Shown: positions 11,644-21,205 of the stretch, piece after piece
Layout of the letters: each line of letters opens with the position of its first letter
Numbering within the stretch: the first letter of the stretch is position 1
Assembly (NCBI RefSeq): GCF_000715075.1
Contig: NC_134101.1
Location: 23,862,822 to 23,926,821, forward strand
Source of the DNA: Nicotiana tabacum
Taxonomy: Eukaryota > Streptophyta > Magnoliopsida > Solanales > Solanaceae
Direction of reading: 5' to 3'
Length of the DNA: 64,000 nucleotides
Made by a program: the position numbers and the translations under genes
The notes under the pieces: model-generated
Told to the model about the DNA's origin: nothing
What the model saw: only the letters and a program-made list of their open reading frames with translations
Database searches by the model: none

Positions 11644-13220
11644 GTAAGTGATTCTAACTCGGATTTGGTAAAATTACATGAATATATCCTTAATTTCATC
11701 ATTTAATTAGTGATTTGGGTTGAAAGTTTGGGGAAAATGGAAAAAACATCTTAGGCCGAATTTTGGGGATTTGAGCGAGATTTTGGTATCGGACATGAGT
11801 AATTCTGGTATGATTGGAATCATAGTTGAATGGGTGTTCGGATTTTGTAAGTTTCATCGGATTCCGAGACGCGGGCCCGGGGTGACATTTTAGGTTGATT
11901 TTTCTTTTCTTTGCAAAGATCGTAATTTCATTGTTTAAATTAGTTTCATATAGTTATATTTATAGTATGAAATTCTTTTGTCTAGATTCGAGCCGTTTAG
12001 AGTTGGAAAATCAAGGGAAATGCCTTCTAGTTGATTGATTTAGCGTGGTTTGAGGTAAGTGACATGTCTAACCTTGTGGGGGGAGGGGATTCCCCTTAGG
12101 ATTTGGTATTGTAGTGATAATTGTGAAAGCTGTGTACGCAATGTGACCAATGCGTGCATGGGCTAAATGTGAAATTTCTGGTTTTTATCTACGTAGTTTC
12201 CTTTCATGCTTTAATTGAGTTACTTTAACATGTTGTAGTTACCGTACTTAGTCTAATTTCACATGTCTACTTGTCTTATCTCTTATTTGCAACTTGTCCT
12301 CATGTTTAGTTGAATTACTTGCTTTTCTTTAATTCGGTATCCATTATTTAACTATGGGATTTTTTACTTGAAATTTGCTATCCATGGAATATCTTGCTGT
12401 TGAGTTTGGTATTGAGTTGCAAAGGCCGTGGTTTCTATAGAGGCAAAGTGTAAGTTGCGAAATATCATTTATTGAGTTACTCTCCGGTTGATATTGTTGA
12501 GACTTTGTGTATATTGTGGTTGAGTCGTTGGCTCCTTATTGTGAAATTTTGTTATTGTGGGCTTTTTCTAGCAAGTGTGATATTGGTCACTTGAGGTTGC
12601 ACGAGGTTTTTGCTGTGCTGTTGTTACTATTGATACGCATGTGATGGTATAAGGTCTGGGTGTTGAAACGCATGCGATGGTATAAGGTCTGGGTGTTGAA
12701 ACGCATGCGGTGAGATAAGGTTGGCTTGATATGCATGGATAGTAGGGGAACCACTAGAAGCCATGCGTGTGATAAGGTAGGCTAAAACGCGGGGTGCTGT
12801 TTCGGGAATAAATAATTTTTAAAACTAAATGTAAAGGCTCTCGGGTTGGTATAAAGAAACGACTATGAGTTACTTTGATAATTTGGACTACGAGGCGGTA
12901 CCTCGATAGTGGCCCGTGTTGATCTTTCTTTATTTGCTATATTTGCCTTGGTTGTTTGTTTCCTTAAGGTGTAAATCCTTGTTTCCTTCCGAGTTGTATT
13001 AATTGTCTTGGTTCTATGTTGTTAACTTTCCGTAAATTCCTTATTTGTTTCATTTCCTTTGTCATAATTATTATATCATTATATCTTTATTCTTGTTTCT
13101 TATTATCTCTTGTAGGGCCTTGACTTAACCTCGTCACTACTCTACCTAGGTTAGACTTAGCACTTACTAGGTACCGTTGTGGTGTACTCATACTACGCTT
13201 TTACACATCTTTTTATGCAG
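11644..13220 (+). other. Candidate LTR intron signals in D1
   Basis: GGGGTAAGTG at 11641-11650 lies about 95 bases after the TATA box, and GAGGTAAGTGAC at 12054-12065 is a second donor-like site. A pyrimidine-rich stretch ending TGCAG precedes ATCCAGG at 13221. The same three signals recur at equivalent places in LTRs A, B and partly F. They match plant splice consensus, but splicing is an inference only. Confidence 0.35.
12635..12720 (+). repeat. 33-bp tandem repeat in LTR D1
   Basis: Two full 33-base units (12635-12667 and 12668-12700) start ACGCATGYGATGG, and a diverged partial third follows. D2 has only one full unit plus the partial (51388-51440). Confidence 0.85.
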
Positions 13221-13589
13221 ATCCAGGTACTTCCTATCAGTCCCGACATTAGTGAGCTGAGGTTGTTATGGAGACTTCAAGGTACACCTACCCGCGTCCG
13301 CAGACCTCAGAGTCCCCTTCTATCTTGTTTTTCCTTATTTCATTACACTATTATAGATAGTGATGTATGGGATTGTTCAGCATTGTTATTAGAGCTTGTG
13401 ATGACTTATATTTCACCAGGTTTTTGGAGTTGTACATATTGAGTTATAGATGTTATTTATGTAGTTGCTGAAGTTTTGAGATTTTAAGTTTTTATTTCAA
13501 TTATTCCATATGTTGTTAGGCTTACATAGTCTTAGAGACTAGGTACCATCACGACATCCTACGGAGGGATCTTGGGGTCGTGACAAGTT

Positions 13590-13601
13590 GGTTTCAGAAT
13601 T
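13590..13601 (+). promoter_or_regulatory. Decayed primer-binding site of D1
   Basis: TGGTTTCAGAAT occupies the place of TGGTATCAGAGC, the initiator tRNA-Met primer site, three bases after the LTR. Three mismatches would weaken priming. Confidence 0.7.
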
Positions 13602-13765
13602 CTAGGTTCATAGGTGTTATGAGTCTCGTGGATCGGTACAGAGACGTTTGTACTTATCTTCGGGAGGCTATGGAAATGTTAGGAAAAGCTTAACTTCTTT
13701 GATTCCTTATTATGCGAAATTGTTCACTTTGGGATTTTAAACTTTGTCTTTCTATTCTATCACAG

Positions 13766-15200
13766 ATGGTGAGGACATGTACAGCCGGATCAGATGACCA
13801 AACACCCGTGCCCCCTGCCAGAGCTGCGATAGGCCGAGGCCGGGGAGAGGCCGAGGAGTCCATGTGGTGCGGCCAGAGCACCTGCACGAGATGCCTGATA
13901 CTACCACCGGTAACTCCAGTTGGAGAGCAGGCACCCGAGATGTCTGATACTGCCCCAGAACTCCAGGAGACCTTCACCCAGTTTCTGAGCATGTTCGACA
14001 CTTTAGCTCAAGCAGGGTTGATCCCGCTTGCTCCTGCAACATCTAAGGCCAGGGGAGGAGCACAGACTCCATCAGCCCACATCCTAGAGCAGCAGGTCTA
14101 GGTTGACCAGGTCCCAGAAGTCATACTAGTGTAGCTGGTCACCCTAGTTCAGTCCGAGTCTAGGGCAGCAACTACTAAGGGGCATCAACTCAGGCTCGAG
14201 AGGTACAAGAAGTACCACCCTCTTACTTTCAGCGGCTTGGCTTCAGAGGATGCCCAGGGTTTTCTTGAGCAGTGCTACTGTATCCTCCATACTATGGGTA
14301 TTGCGAAGTCTAGTGGGGTTGCTTTCACTACATTCCAGCTTAAGGGAGCAGCTTATCAGTGGTGGCGAGCATATGCATTGGGTAGTCCGACCTAGGCAGC
14401 TTCACTCACTTGGACTTAGTTTTAGATATTTTCTTGAGGGAGTTTGTTCCCAGAGTCTCAGAGATGCATGTCGTGCAGAGTTTGAGCAGTTGTGCTAGGG
14501 CTCAATGTCCGTGTCGGAGTATGCGGTCCGGTTCAGTGATTTGGCTAGGCATGCACCAGCCTTTGTTGCTACTGTTAGAGAGCGAGTCTGTCAAATTATC
14601 AAGGGGGTCAACCCTGGTACCAGATTTAACATTGCCTGAGAGTTGGAGATGGACATCGCATACCATCAGGCAGTGGAGATTGCTAGGAGATTAGAGGGTA
14701 TGTGGGCCTGGGAGAAAGAGGAGAGGGAGGCCAAGAGGCCTCGAGATTCTGTCACATATAGTGGTGCCCGTGCCCTTGTAGCAGCTCGTCAATGTTAGGG
14801 GCTATGTGAGTTGTCCTGTTCATTCAGCACTTCTAGCTTCCAACAGTATTTCAGCCATTCCTAGGCCCCAGGCTCTCTATTATGCACCACCATTGTCTAG
14901 TGCACCTCCTACACGGGGTGCTTTCAGTGGTCAGTCCAGCCGATTAGGCCCGAGCCAGCCACAACAACCACATACTCCGAGAGTTTGTTTTGAGTGTGGT
15001 GACACTTGTCATATGGTGAGGGATTGCCCCAGACTCAGGAGGGGTGCACCTCCACCGACTAATCAGGCTCTCCATATTCCACCGAGTCCTCAGACTTCTC
15101 AGTCCATGGTCGCCGCACCGGTTGCCACTCCACCTGCACATCCAGCTAGAGGTGGAGGTCGGGCAGGCAGGGGTCACCCTAGAAGGGGAGGCCAGGCTTG
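13766..15200 (+). pseudogene. D1 gag pseudogene
   Basis: Gag is the capsid and nucleocapsid polyprotein. The start chosen is ATG 13766 (MVRTCTAGSD), directly after a splice-acceptor-like TATCACAG and equivalent to D2 52504 and F 59244. Visible blocks are the Gly/Arg-rich N-terminus, GVAFTTFQLKGAAYQWWRAY (retrotransposon gag domain, about 14320-14375) and the zinc knuckle CFECGDTCHMVRDC (14986-15027, CCHC spacing intact). In-frame stops at 14099, 14132 and 14637 are shared with D2; another at about 14497 is private. Confidence 0.85.
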
Positions 15201-16963
15201 ATATTATGCTCTTCCTGCTAGGATGGAGGAAGTTACATCTGACTCAGTTATCCTAGGTATTGTTCCGGTCTGTCATAGAGATGCATCATTATTATTTGAT
15301 CCAAGCTCCACTTATTCCTATGTGTCATCTTACTTGTTCCATATTTGGGTGTATCCCGTTATTCCTTGAGTTCTCATGTCTTTGTGTCCACACATGTGGG
15401 AGATTCCCTCATTGTTGACTGTGTATCGGTTGTGTTTGGTTGTTCTTAGTGGCTTTGAGACCAGAGATGACTTATTGTTGTTCAGTATGGTAGATTTTGA
15501 TGTTATTTTGGGCATAGACTGGTTGTCACCCTATCATTCTATTCTTGATTGTTAGAGTGGAGGGGTACTTTAGATTATGTTCCTAGCAGGGTTATCTCAT
15601 TCCTAAAGGCTCAGCGGATGGTTGAGAAGGGGTGTGATGCGTATCTAGCATATGCGAGAGATGTCAGTGTTGATACTTCTACCAGTGAGTTAGTTTCGGA
15701 AGTGAAGGATTATCCAGATGTATTCCCGATGGATCTTCCGGGCATGCCGCCCGACATGGATATCGACTTTGGTATTGAATTGTTACTGGGCACTCAACCC
15801 ATTTCTATTCCTCCATATCGTATGGCCCCATCAGAGTTGAATGAGTAAAAGGAGCACTTGCAGAAGTTGTTGGATAAATGTTTCATTCGACCTAGTGTAT
15901 CACCTTGGGGTGCTCCAGTTTTGTTTGTAAAAAAGAAGGATGGTTCTATGCGCATGTGCATTGATTATCGCCAGTTGAACAACATTACAATGAAGAACAG
16001 GTATCTATTGCCATGTATTGATGACCTATTTGATCAGCTACAGGATTCCAGAGTGTTCTCCAATATTGACTTGCGTTCAGGCTATCATCAGTTGAAGATT
16101 CGGGAGCCAGATATCCCGAAGACTGCCTTCAGGACTTGGTATGGTCATTACGAGTTTCTTGTGATGTCTTTTGGGTTGACCAATGCCCCAGCAGCATTTA
16201 TGCACTTGATAAACAGTGTATTTCGGCATTATCTTGACTCATTCGTCATTGTATTTATTGACAACATTCTGGTGTACTCCCAGAGCCGCGAGGATCATGA
16301 GGAGCACCTGAGGACTGTGCTTTAGACTTTGAGAGAAAAGAAGTTATATGCAAAAATTTTAAAGTGTGAATTCTGGATCGATTCGGTGGCATTTTTGGGT
16401 TATGTAGTTTCGAGTGAGGGGATCAAGGTAGATTCGAAAAAGATTGAAGTAGTACAGAGTTGGCCCAAACTGTCTTCAGCAACAGAGATCTCGAGGTTCT
16501 TGGTTTGGTGGGGTATTACCGTCGATTTGTAGAGGGTTTCTCGTCTATTGCAGCTCCAATGACCATATTGACCCAGAAGGGTGCTCCATTCAGGTGGACC
16601 GAGGAGTAAGAGGAGAGCTTTCAAAAGCTCAAAACAGCTTTGACTACAGCCCAAGTGTTGGTGTTTTCTTCAGGTTCAGGGTCTTATACTGTGTATTGTG
16701 ATGTGTCGCGTATTGGTCTCGGCACGGTGTTGATGCAGGACGGTAGGATGATTGCCTACGCATCTAGACAACTGAAGGTGCATGAGAAGTACTATCTTGT
16801 CCGCGACCTCGAGTTAGCAACTATTTTTTATGCCTTAAAGATCTGGTGACACTATTTGTACGGTGTCCCTTGTGAGGTTTACAGCAACCACCAGAGTCTA
16901 CAACATTTGTTCAATCATAAGGATCTTAACTTGCGACAATGGAGGTGGTTAGAGTTGCTTAAG
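15201..16963 (+). pseudogene. D1 pol fragment: protease, reverse transcriptase, RNase H
   Basis: The protease motif survives as FDPSSTYSYV (Asp codon 15298). Reverse transcriptase begins near 15780 with QPISIPPYRMAP and continues through [19 protein letters not shown] and [11 protein letters not shown]. The catalytic FIDD is FIDN at 16254-16265, so the enzyme would be inactive. RNase H follows (YCDVSRIGLG near 16697) with its frame broken and DAS changed to DVS. Coding ends abruptly at 16963 within the sequence before LLKDYD, where the LTR begins. Integrase is absent. The order PR-RT-RH identifies Ty3/gypsy. Confidence 0.88.
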
Positions 16964-17793
16964 AAAACCACTAGAAGTCATGCGGTGTGATAAAGTGGGA
17001 TAAAATACGGGGTGCTATTTCGGAAAAAATAATTATCAAAACTAAATGTAAAGGCTCCCGCGATGGTATAAGGAGAAGATTGTAAGTTACTTTTATAATT
17101 TGGGACTACGAGGCGGTACCTCAGTAGTGGCCCGTGTTGATCTTTCTTTATTTGCTATATTTGCCTTGGTTGTTTGTTTCCTTAAGGTGTAAATCCTTCT
17201 TTCCTTCCGTGTTGTATTAACTGTCTTGGTTCTGTATTGTTAACTTTCTGTAAATTCCTTATTTGTTTCATTTCCCTTGTCATTATCATTATATCTTTCA
17301 TCTTGTTTCTTATTATCACCAGTAGGGCCTTGACCTGAACTCCTCACTACTCTACCGATGTTAGGCTTGGCACTTACTAGGTACTATTGTGGTGCACTCA
17401 TACTACGCTTCTGCACATCTTTTTGTGCAGATTCAGGTACTTCCTATCAGTCCCGACATTAGTGAGCTGATGTAGCTTTGGAGACTTCAAGGTACACTTG
17501 CCCGCGTCCGCAGGCCTTAGAGTCCCCTTCTTTCTTGTTTTTCCTTACTTCATTACACTATTATAGACAGTGATGTATAGGATAGTTCGGCACTGTTACT
17601 TAGAGCTTGTGACTTATATTTCACCATGTTTTGGGAGTTGTACATATTGAGTTATAGATCTTATTTATTTAGTTGCTGTAGTTTTGAGATTTTAAGTTTT
17701 TATTTCAATTATTTTGCATGTTGTTAGGCTTACCTAGTCTTAGAGACTAGGTGTTGTCACGACATCCTACGGAGGGAACTTGGGGTCGTGACA
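16964..17793 (+). repeat. Remnant of D1 3' LTR
   Basis: Matches 12749-13586 of the 5' LTR and ends GTCGTGACA at 17793. The first 2.1 kb of the LTR are missing. The same junction between RNase H and mid-LTR is found in D2 at 55735. Confidence 0.85.
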
Positions 17794-17853
17794 GCTTTCG
17801 ACACATTTTTCAATAATTTGAAGTCCATTCCCCGTCCCTGTCTCATTTTCCAT
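17794..17853 (-). pseudogene. hAT copy 1, first coding exon
   Basis: On the minus strand ATG at 17853 opens MENETGTGNG, and the frame reaches the D1 insertion at 17794. Removing D1 and one copy of its target duplication lets the frame run on in phase into the segment at 10662 that leads to the BED finger. The ATG lies directly behind a 3' splice-site-like TTTTCATAG. This gives an initiation site for the transposase that cannot be seen at copy 2. Confidence 0.6.
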
Positions 17854-18146
17854 CTATGAAAACAAAATAATTCAAAGTAAAATAAGACATGAAAGAACAG
17901 AAGATGAAAGCGACATAAAAGACAAAACATAAAGCCAAATCGATACATACACCCAAAAATTGGAAAAAGACACAGCATGAAAGTTAAAAAAAAAAGATAC
18001 AAAAATAAAAGAGAACAAACACCTCTGTTTTTATTTCTTCCGTGAAATAAAAGGTGAAAAACACCACCTTTAAGATCTAAGAAAGAAGGAGAAAGCAACC
18101 ATGGAACAGATAATAATTAATAGTTAGAGAGAGACGTTAGTCTTAC
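17854..18146 (-). other. Probable 5' UTR intron of hAT copy 1
   Basis: On the minus strand a donor GACG/GTAAGA lies at about 18147/18146. The stretch is strongly T-rich towards its end and closes TTTTGTTTTCATAG directly before ATG 17853. Length is about 293 bases. Base composition and both borders fit a plant intron; no transcript evidence is available. Confidence 0.45.
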
Positions 18147-18529
18147 CGTCAATTTGGGCTGTGTGTCGTCTAGTCGTGATTGGAAATGGGAATCGAACAG
18201 AGAGTTGGAGTCTTGGAGAAGAGAGGTGAAACAGCGAAGTGCGAGAGAGAGAGTATCGATATAACCTAAGTGGCTAAGTCTGAAAAATGAAATAAGAAAG
18301 AAGACCTAACCCTAATATTTTAGTCTAGTATTTATATAGGTCCATATAATTTCAGATTTCTGGTCGGATTAGATTAAAACTATACCAATCCGATTCCAAT
18401 CTGGATATCCGAACTTTTAAAAAATATAATCCATATCCAATCCAATTATCCAAAATTCGAAAATCCAAAAATCCGAATAGAGTGGATCGGTTCGGATTTT
18501 CAAATATCCGATCCAAATGCACAACCCTA
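18147..18529 (-). mobile_element. hAT 5' terminal region with subterminal repeats
   Basis: This is the transposon end upstream of the transposase. From about 18385 to 18520 it is packed with variants of ATCCGAA and ATCCAAT, roughly ten copies in both orientations, as expected of the subterminal transposase-binding arrays known from hAT elements. The outermost 13 bases form the terminal inverted repeat. Confidence 0.7.
18517..18529 (-). repeat. hAT terminal inverted repeat (5' end)
   Basis: On the minus strand TAGGGTTGTGCAT. It matches the opposite terminus at 32208-32220 (TAGGGATGTGCAT) at 12 of 13 positions. TAGGG fits known plant hAT ends. Confidence 0.75.
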
Positions 18530-18537
18530 ATATAGTA
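18530..18537. repeat. 8-bp hAT target-site duplication (copy beside 5' end)
   Basis: ATATAGTA adjoins the hAT end and differs by one base from ATCTAGTA at 32200-32207 beside the other end. Eight bases is diagnostic of hAT insertion. Confidence 0.7.
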
Positions 18538-19523
18538 TATTCAGCTTGGGCCTTGTACATGTTTTTCTTATTAACATCATTGTTGTTGTTCTCATATTCA
18601 TGCTCTAACCTACATATCTCCAACTCCATTTGTTTCACTGAAGCGAAGACATCTCCGATGGACTCTTTGGACCATTTGCTAAGACCTCTGGCTACAGCTT
18701 TCAGCTTTTGTTATAGGATCCATTGTTCATTTCCCTGTACCTCATTATTCTATATGCTTTCAATTAAGGAAATATAGTCACTCTTCTTTATCTAGAAATT
18801 AAGGAACTTAAAGTATTTGATAGCTTCAGTATTCTCATTTCCAAACTTGAAAGTGATGAGACTGTGGTCTGACCCTGGTTTAGCATGATGGTCAACTCTA
18901 TTGATTTGGAAGACCTCAACCCAATCCTCATTAATAAATAACCTGCCCAGTCTTGTGCCGATTCTTCTTCTTTTTCTGCTGCCATTGCACCATGTAAAAA
19001 GATTCCCTGTGTAGCCTAGATCAGACATTCCACAGTCATCCATGCAGGTAATAAAGTCAGTACTTTTACTAAGAGTGTGAGGTATGCTTCATTTCTTCTC
19101 CTCTACATCCATAATTGAGTTAAAGTCTCCAAGGATGGTCCATGGACCATTAACTCTGTTTCTCATGGTTCTCAATTTATTTCACAATTTCCTTCGTTTC
19201 ACTACTTTGTTCCTAGCATACACTATTGTGATCCATTAGGTATGTTCACTACTATTGATCTTCAAAGTAATCTATTGTCTACAACTGTCGATGACATCAC
19301 AGTCTAACTCACTACTTCAAAACCACCATAGCTTACTACATTTGTTAGTAACTGCTTGATCAAATCCTAGGTACCTTCTAAAATATTCTAACTTATCAGA
19401 AAAGAAGAAAAGTTCCTGGAGAATGACCATATGAGCCTTATTAATTCTGATTAGTTTGGCTAATCTTTCACTCGCACCCTTCAAAATCATACCCCTAATA
19501 TTCCAATTAATTATGTTAATCAT
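18530..19523 (-). pseudogene. LINE X ORF2 N-terminal part: endonuclease
   Basis: On the minus strand ORF2 starts at 19523 (MINIINWNIRG), the typical opening of the apurinic-type endonuclease of plant L1-like LINEs. The later block MDDCGMSDLGYTGNLFTWCNG (19043 onward) and KPGSDHSLI near 18870 mark the C-terminal endonuclease motifs including the catalytic SDH. The linker to reverse transcriptase is recognisable to YKAQAEYT at 18535, where the hAT inserted. Shifts interrupt the frame. The 3' continuation is at 32207-28541. Confidence 0.85.
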
Positions 19524-21205
19524 TAGGAAAGATTAGGGATTTGTAAGTTGCCTTATTTATTTATTGGTATTGGAGGTTTTGGGATTACCTCCTTTACCTT
19601 TGTGATTCCTTTCTTGTGCCATCTGGGTGAAAGGCCTTGTCTTTGTATTACCTCCCTTGTTTCTTTGGCCACATGATCGTCAGGTTTCTTTGGAGCAGGT
19701 GCAAAAGCCTCAGCTAAACTATCTGCAACCTGTTCGTCTTCATCCTCACTTCCTCATATAGAGTTGTCAGCTACTTCCTCCTCAGTGGAGGCCTCCTGTG
19801 AATGTTCATTATTAGTGTCCCCTGATTCGTAGACTGAGTTGTTGTCTATGTCTGGGCCATGCTTATTGTTCAATTCCCCTAGTATCTGTTCAAGTGTTCC
19901 CAAGTTAATTATAATTTGTCCTCCTTTGTTTTGTATGCAAGTCGTATCGGCAGTGATTGGAGACAACATATGATGATTCGAGCTATCACTACTACTTTCG
20001 TGATTATTGGTTTTAGCTTCCCGTTGAGCCTCGATCTTTTGACTATTGCCAATCATAGTTTCTCTTTCTCTATTCTCAGTGTTGATGTTTCCTTCCTTTT
20101 GTACAACTTCCATGATTTTCTCCTCTATTTCCCTGGTTTTTGTTTGGTCCAAAGTCTGTTTTTAAACTTCCAACATTGGGTAGTCGACTTCTTTGTTTTC
20201 TTTTTCTTGTTTCTGTTGTTATTCTTGATTGGATGAGTCCTTTTTCCCTAGTTAGTAATATTTCTATAAGAGTTTCCTACAAGTGTGTCTTTGGAGGGTT
20301 CTTTTGCTTGAGAATTTCTATTTTTTAGAGTTGTTGGAGCATGTGGAGATTGCAATTGTTCTCTCTTCTTGTCTGCTTGCTTGCCGTTGGTGTTAGCATT
20401 TGAGCTCTCTGCATGGAAGGCTTTCTTTTTCTTGTTCCTATTGTTTCTAACTTGAGTAAATCCATCATCTTTTTGGTTCTCATTGTGTTTTTGTGCCTCC
20501 GCTTTATTGGCCTTATTTCCTGCATCTCCAGAGTTGTGATTCCTTGCTCGGTCTTCATTTTTCTCGACATTTTAATTGTCCCTGTCAGCTCTAGCTTGTT
20601 TCCTTTTTCTTGCCTTAACCTAGCACCTTTCAAAATCATGACCCTGCAATTTGCATGTTTACAGAAAGCCGGAACTCCCTCGTACTTTAATTTTTTATCT
20701 CTACCCTTCAGACCTGGAGTATCTCCTTCAATACCCACGAAGACAGAATCCGGTAGAGGTTTCATCAAGTCCACTTCCACCCTAACTTTAGCCATGTGGG
20801 GTTTGGTTCACGCAATGGTTTCTATGTCCTTCTTCATTAGAGTGCCAATTTGTTCTAATACTTGTCTTAAATAGTCCCATTTAAATACATGAATTTGGCA
20901 ATAGAACCCATATAGGGGCCAGAGACGTTTCTTCATTGTGGTCGAAATCGGGGGACCATTTGAACATTTTTCACTCTGTACTTCTCGTCCTTTAAATGAG
21001 GAATGTAATTTTTACTTTTTGACACAATAAATTCAAAAATATAGGCACTCTCATACTCACTCTTTGACTCCCTCATAGACTCAGATGGCTTGATTACTAT
21101 CTTACCATCTAAATACAATGTGAAAAAATGATTGGAATGAGGTCTAATGCGCCCTAACTCATGAATTGTACTACTATTTACATCCCCATATATACCCACA
21201 CTCAA
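19524..21205 (-). pseudogene. LINE X ORF1 (nucleic-acid-binding protein), 5' truncated
   Basis: On the minus strand the DUF4283-type domain reads KWSPDFDHNEETSLAPIWVL (about 20960-20900) and, in another frame, MAKVRVEVDLMKPLPDSVFV (20795 onward), followed by a Cys/His segment with only remnants of a zinc knuckle, then a hydrophilic Ser/Asn/Glu-rich tail ending near 19557. The protein binds LINE RNA. Several frame changes show it is dead. The 5' edge at about 21205 abuts LINE Y head to head, so the N-terminus is missing or scrambled. Confidence 0.75.

Larger units (their letters stand above)
10663..13586 (+). repeat. 5' LTR of D1
   Basis: Begins TGTAATTACTCGG (a decayed TGTAACGACTCGG) and ends GGGTCGTGACA, about 2.9 kb, with a primer site three bases downstream. 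It contains a TATA box, two GTAAGT sites, a 33-bp tandem repeat and an acceptor-like TGCAG, in that order. It is homologous along its length to 49446-52301. Confidence 0.85.
10663..17793 (+). mobile_element. Ty3/gypsy retrotransposon D1, internally deleted
   Basis: The order is 5' LTR, primer site, gag, protease, reverse transcriptase and RNase H. There is then a jump straight into the middle of the 3' LTR, so integrase, 3' region, polypurine tract and about 2.1 kb of LTR are missing. The flanks ACTTT (10658-10662) and GCTTT (17794-17798) match at 4 of 5 and fit a target duplication inside the hAT. The element is defective: stops throughout and a mutated catalytic motif. Copy D2 at 49446-56345 shares the same lesions. 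Confidence 0.85.

Noticed and set aside
17757..18098. Minus-strand frame rich in Phe/Leu/Cys that looks like a membrane protein
   Set aside because: It lies mostly over the T-rich presumed intron of the hAT. The hydrophobicity comes from poly-T codons.
20413..20874. Plus-strand hydrophobic frame of about 150 residues
   Set aside because: Antisense shadow of LINE X ORF1, which has recognisable domains on the other strand.
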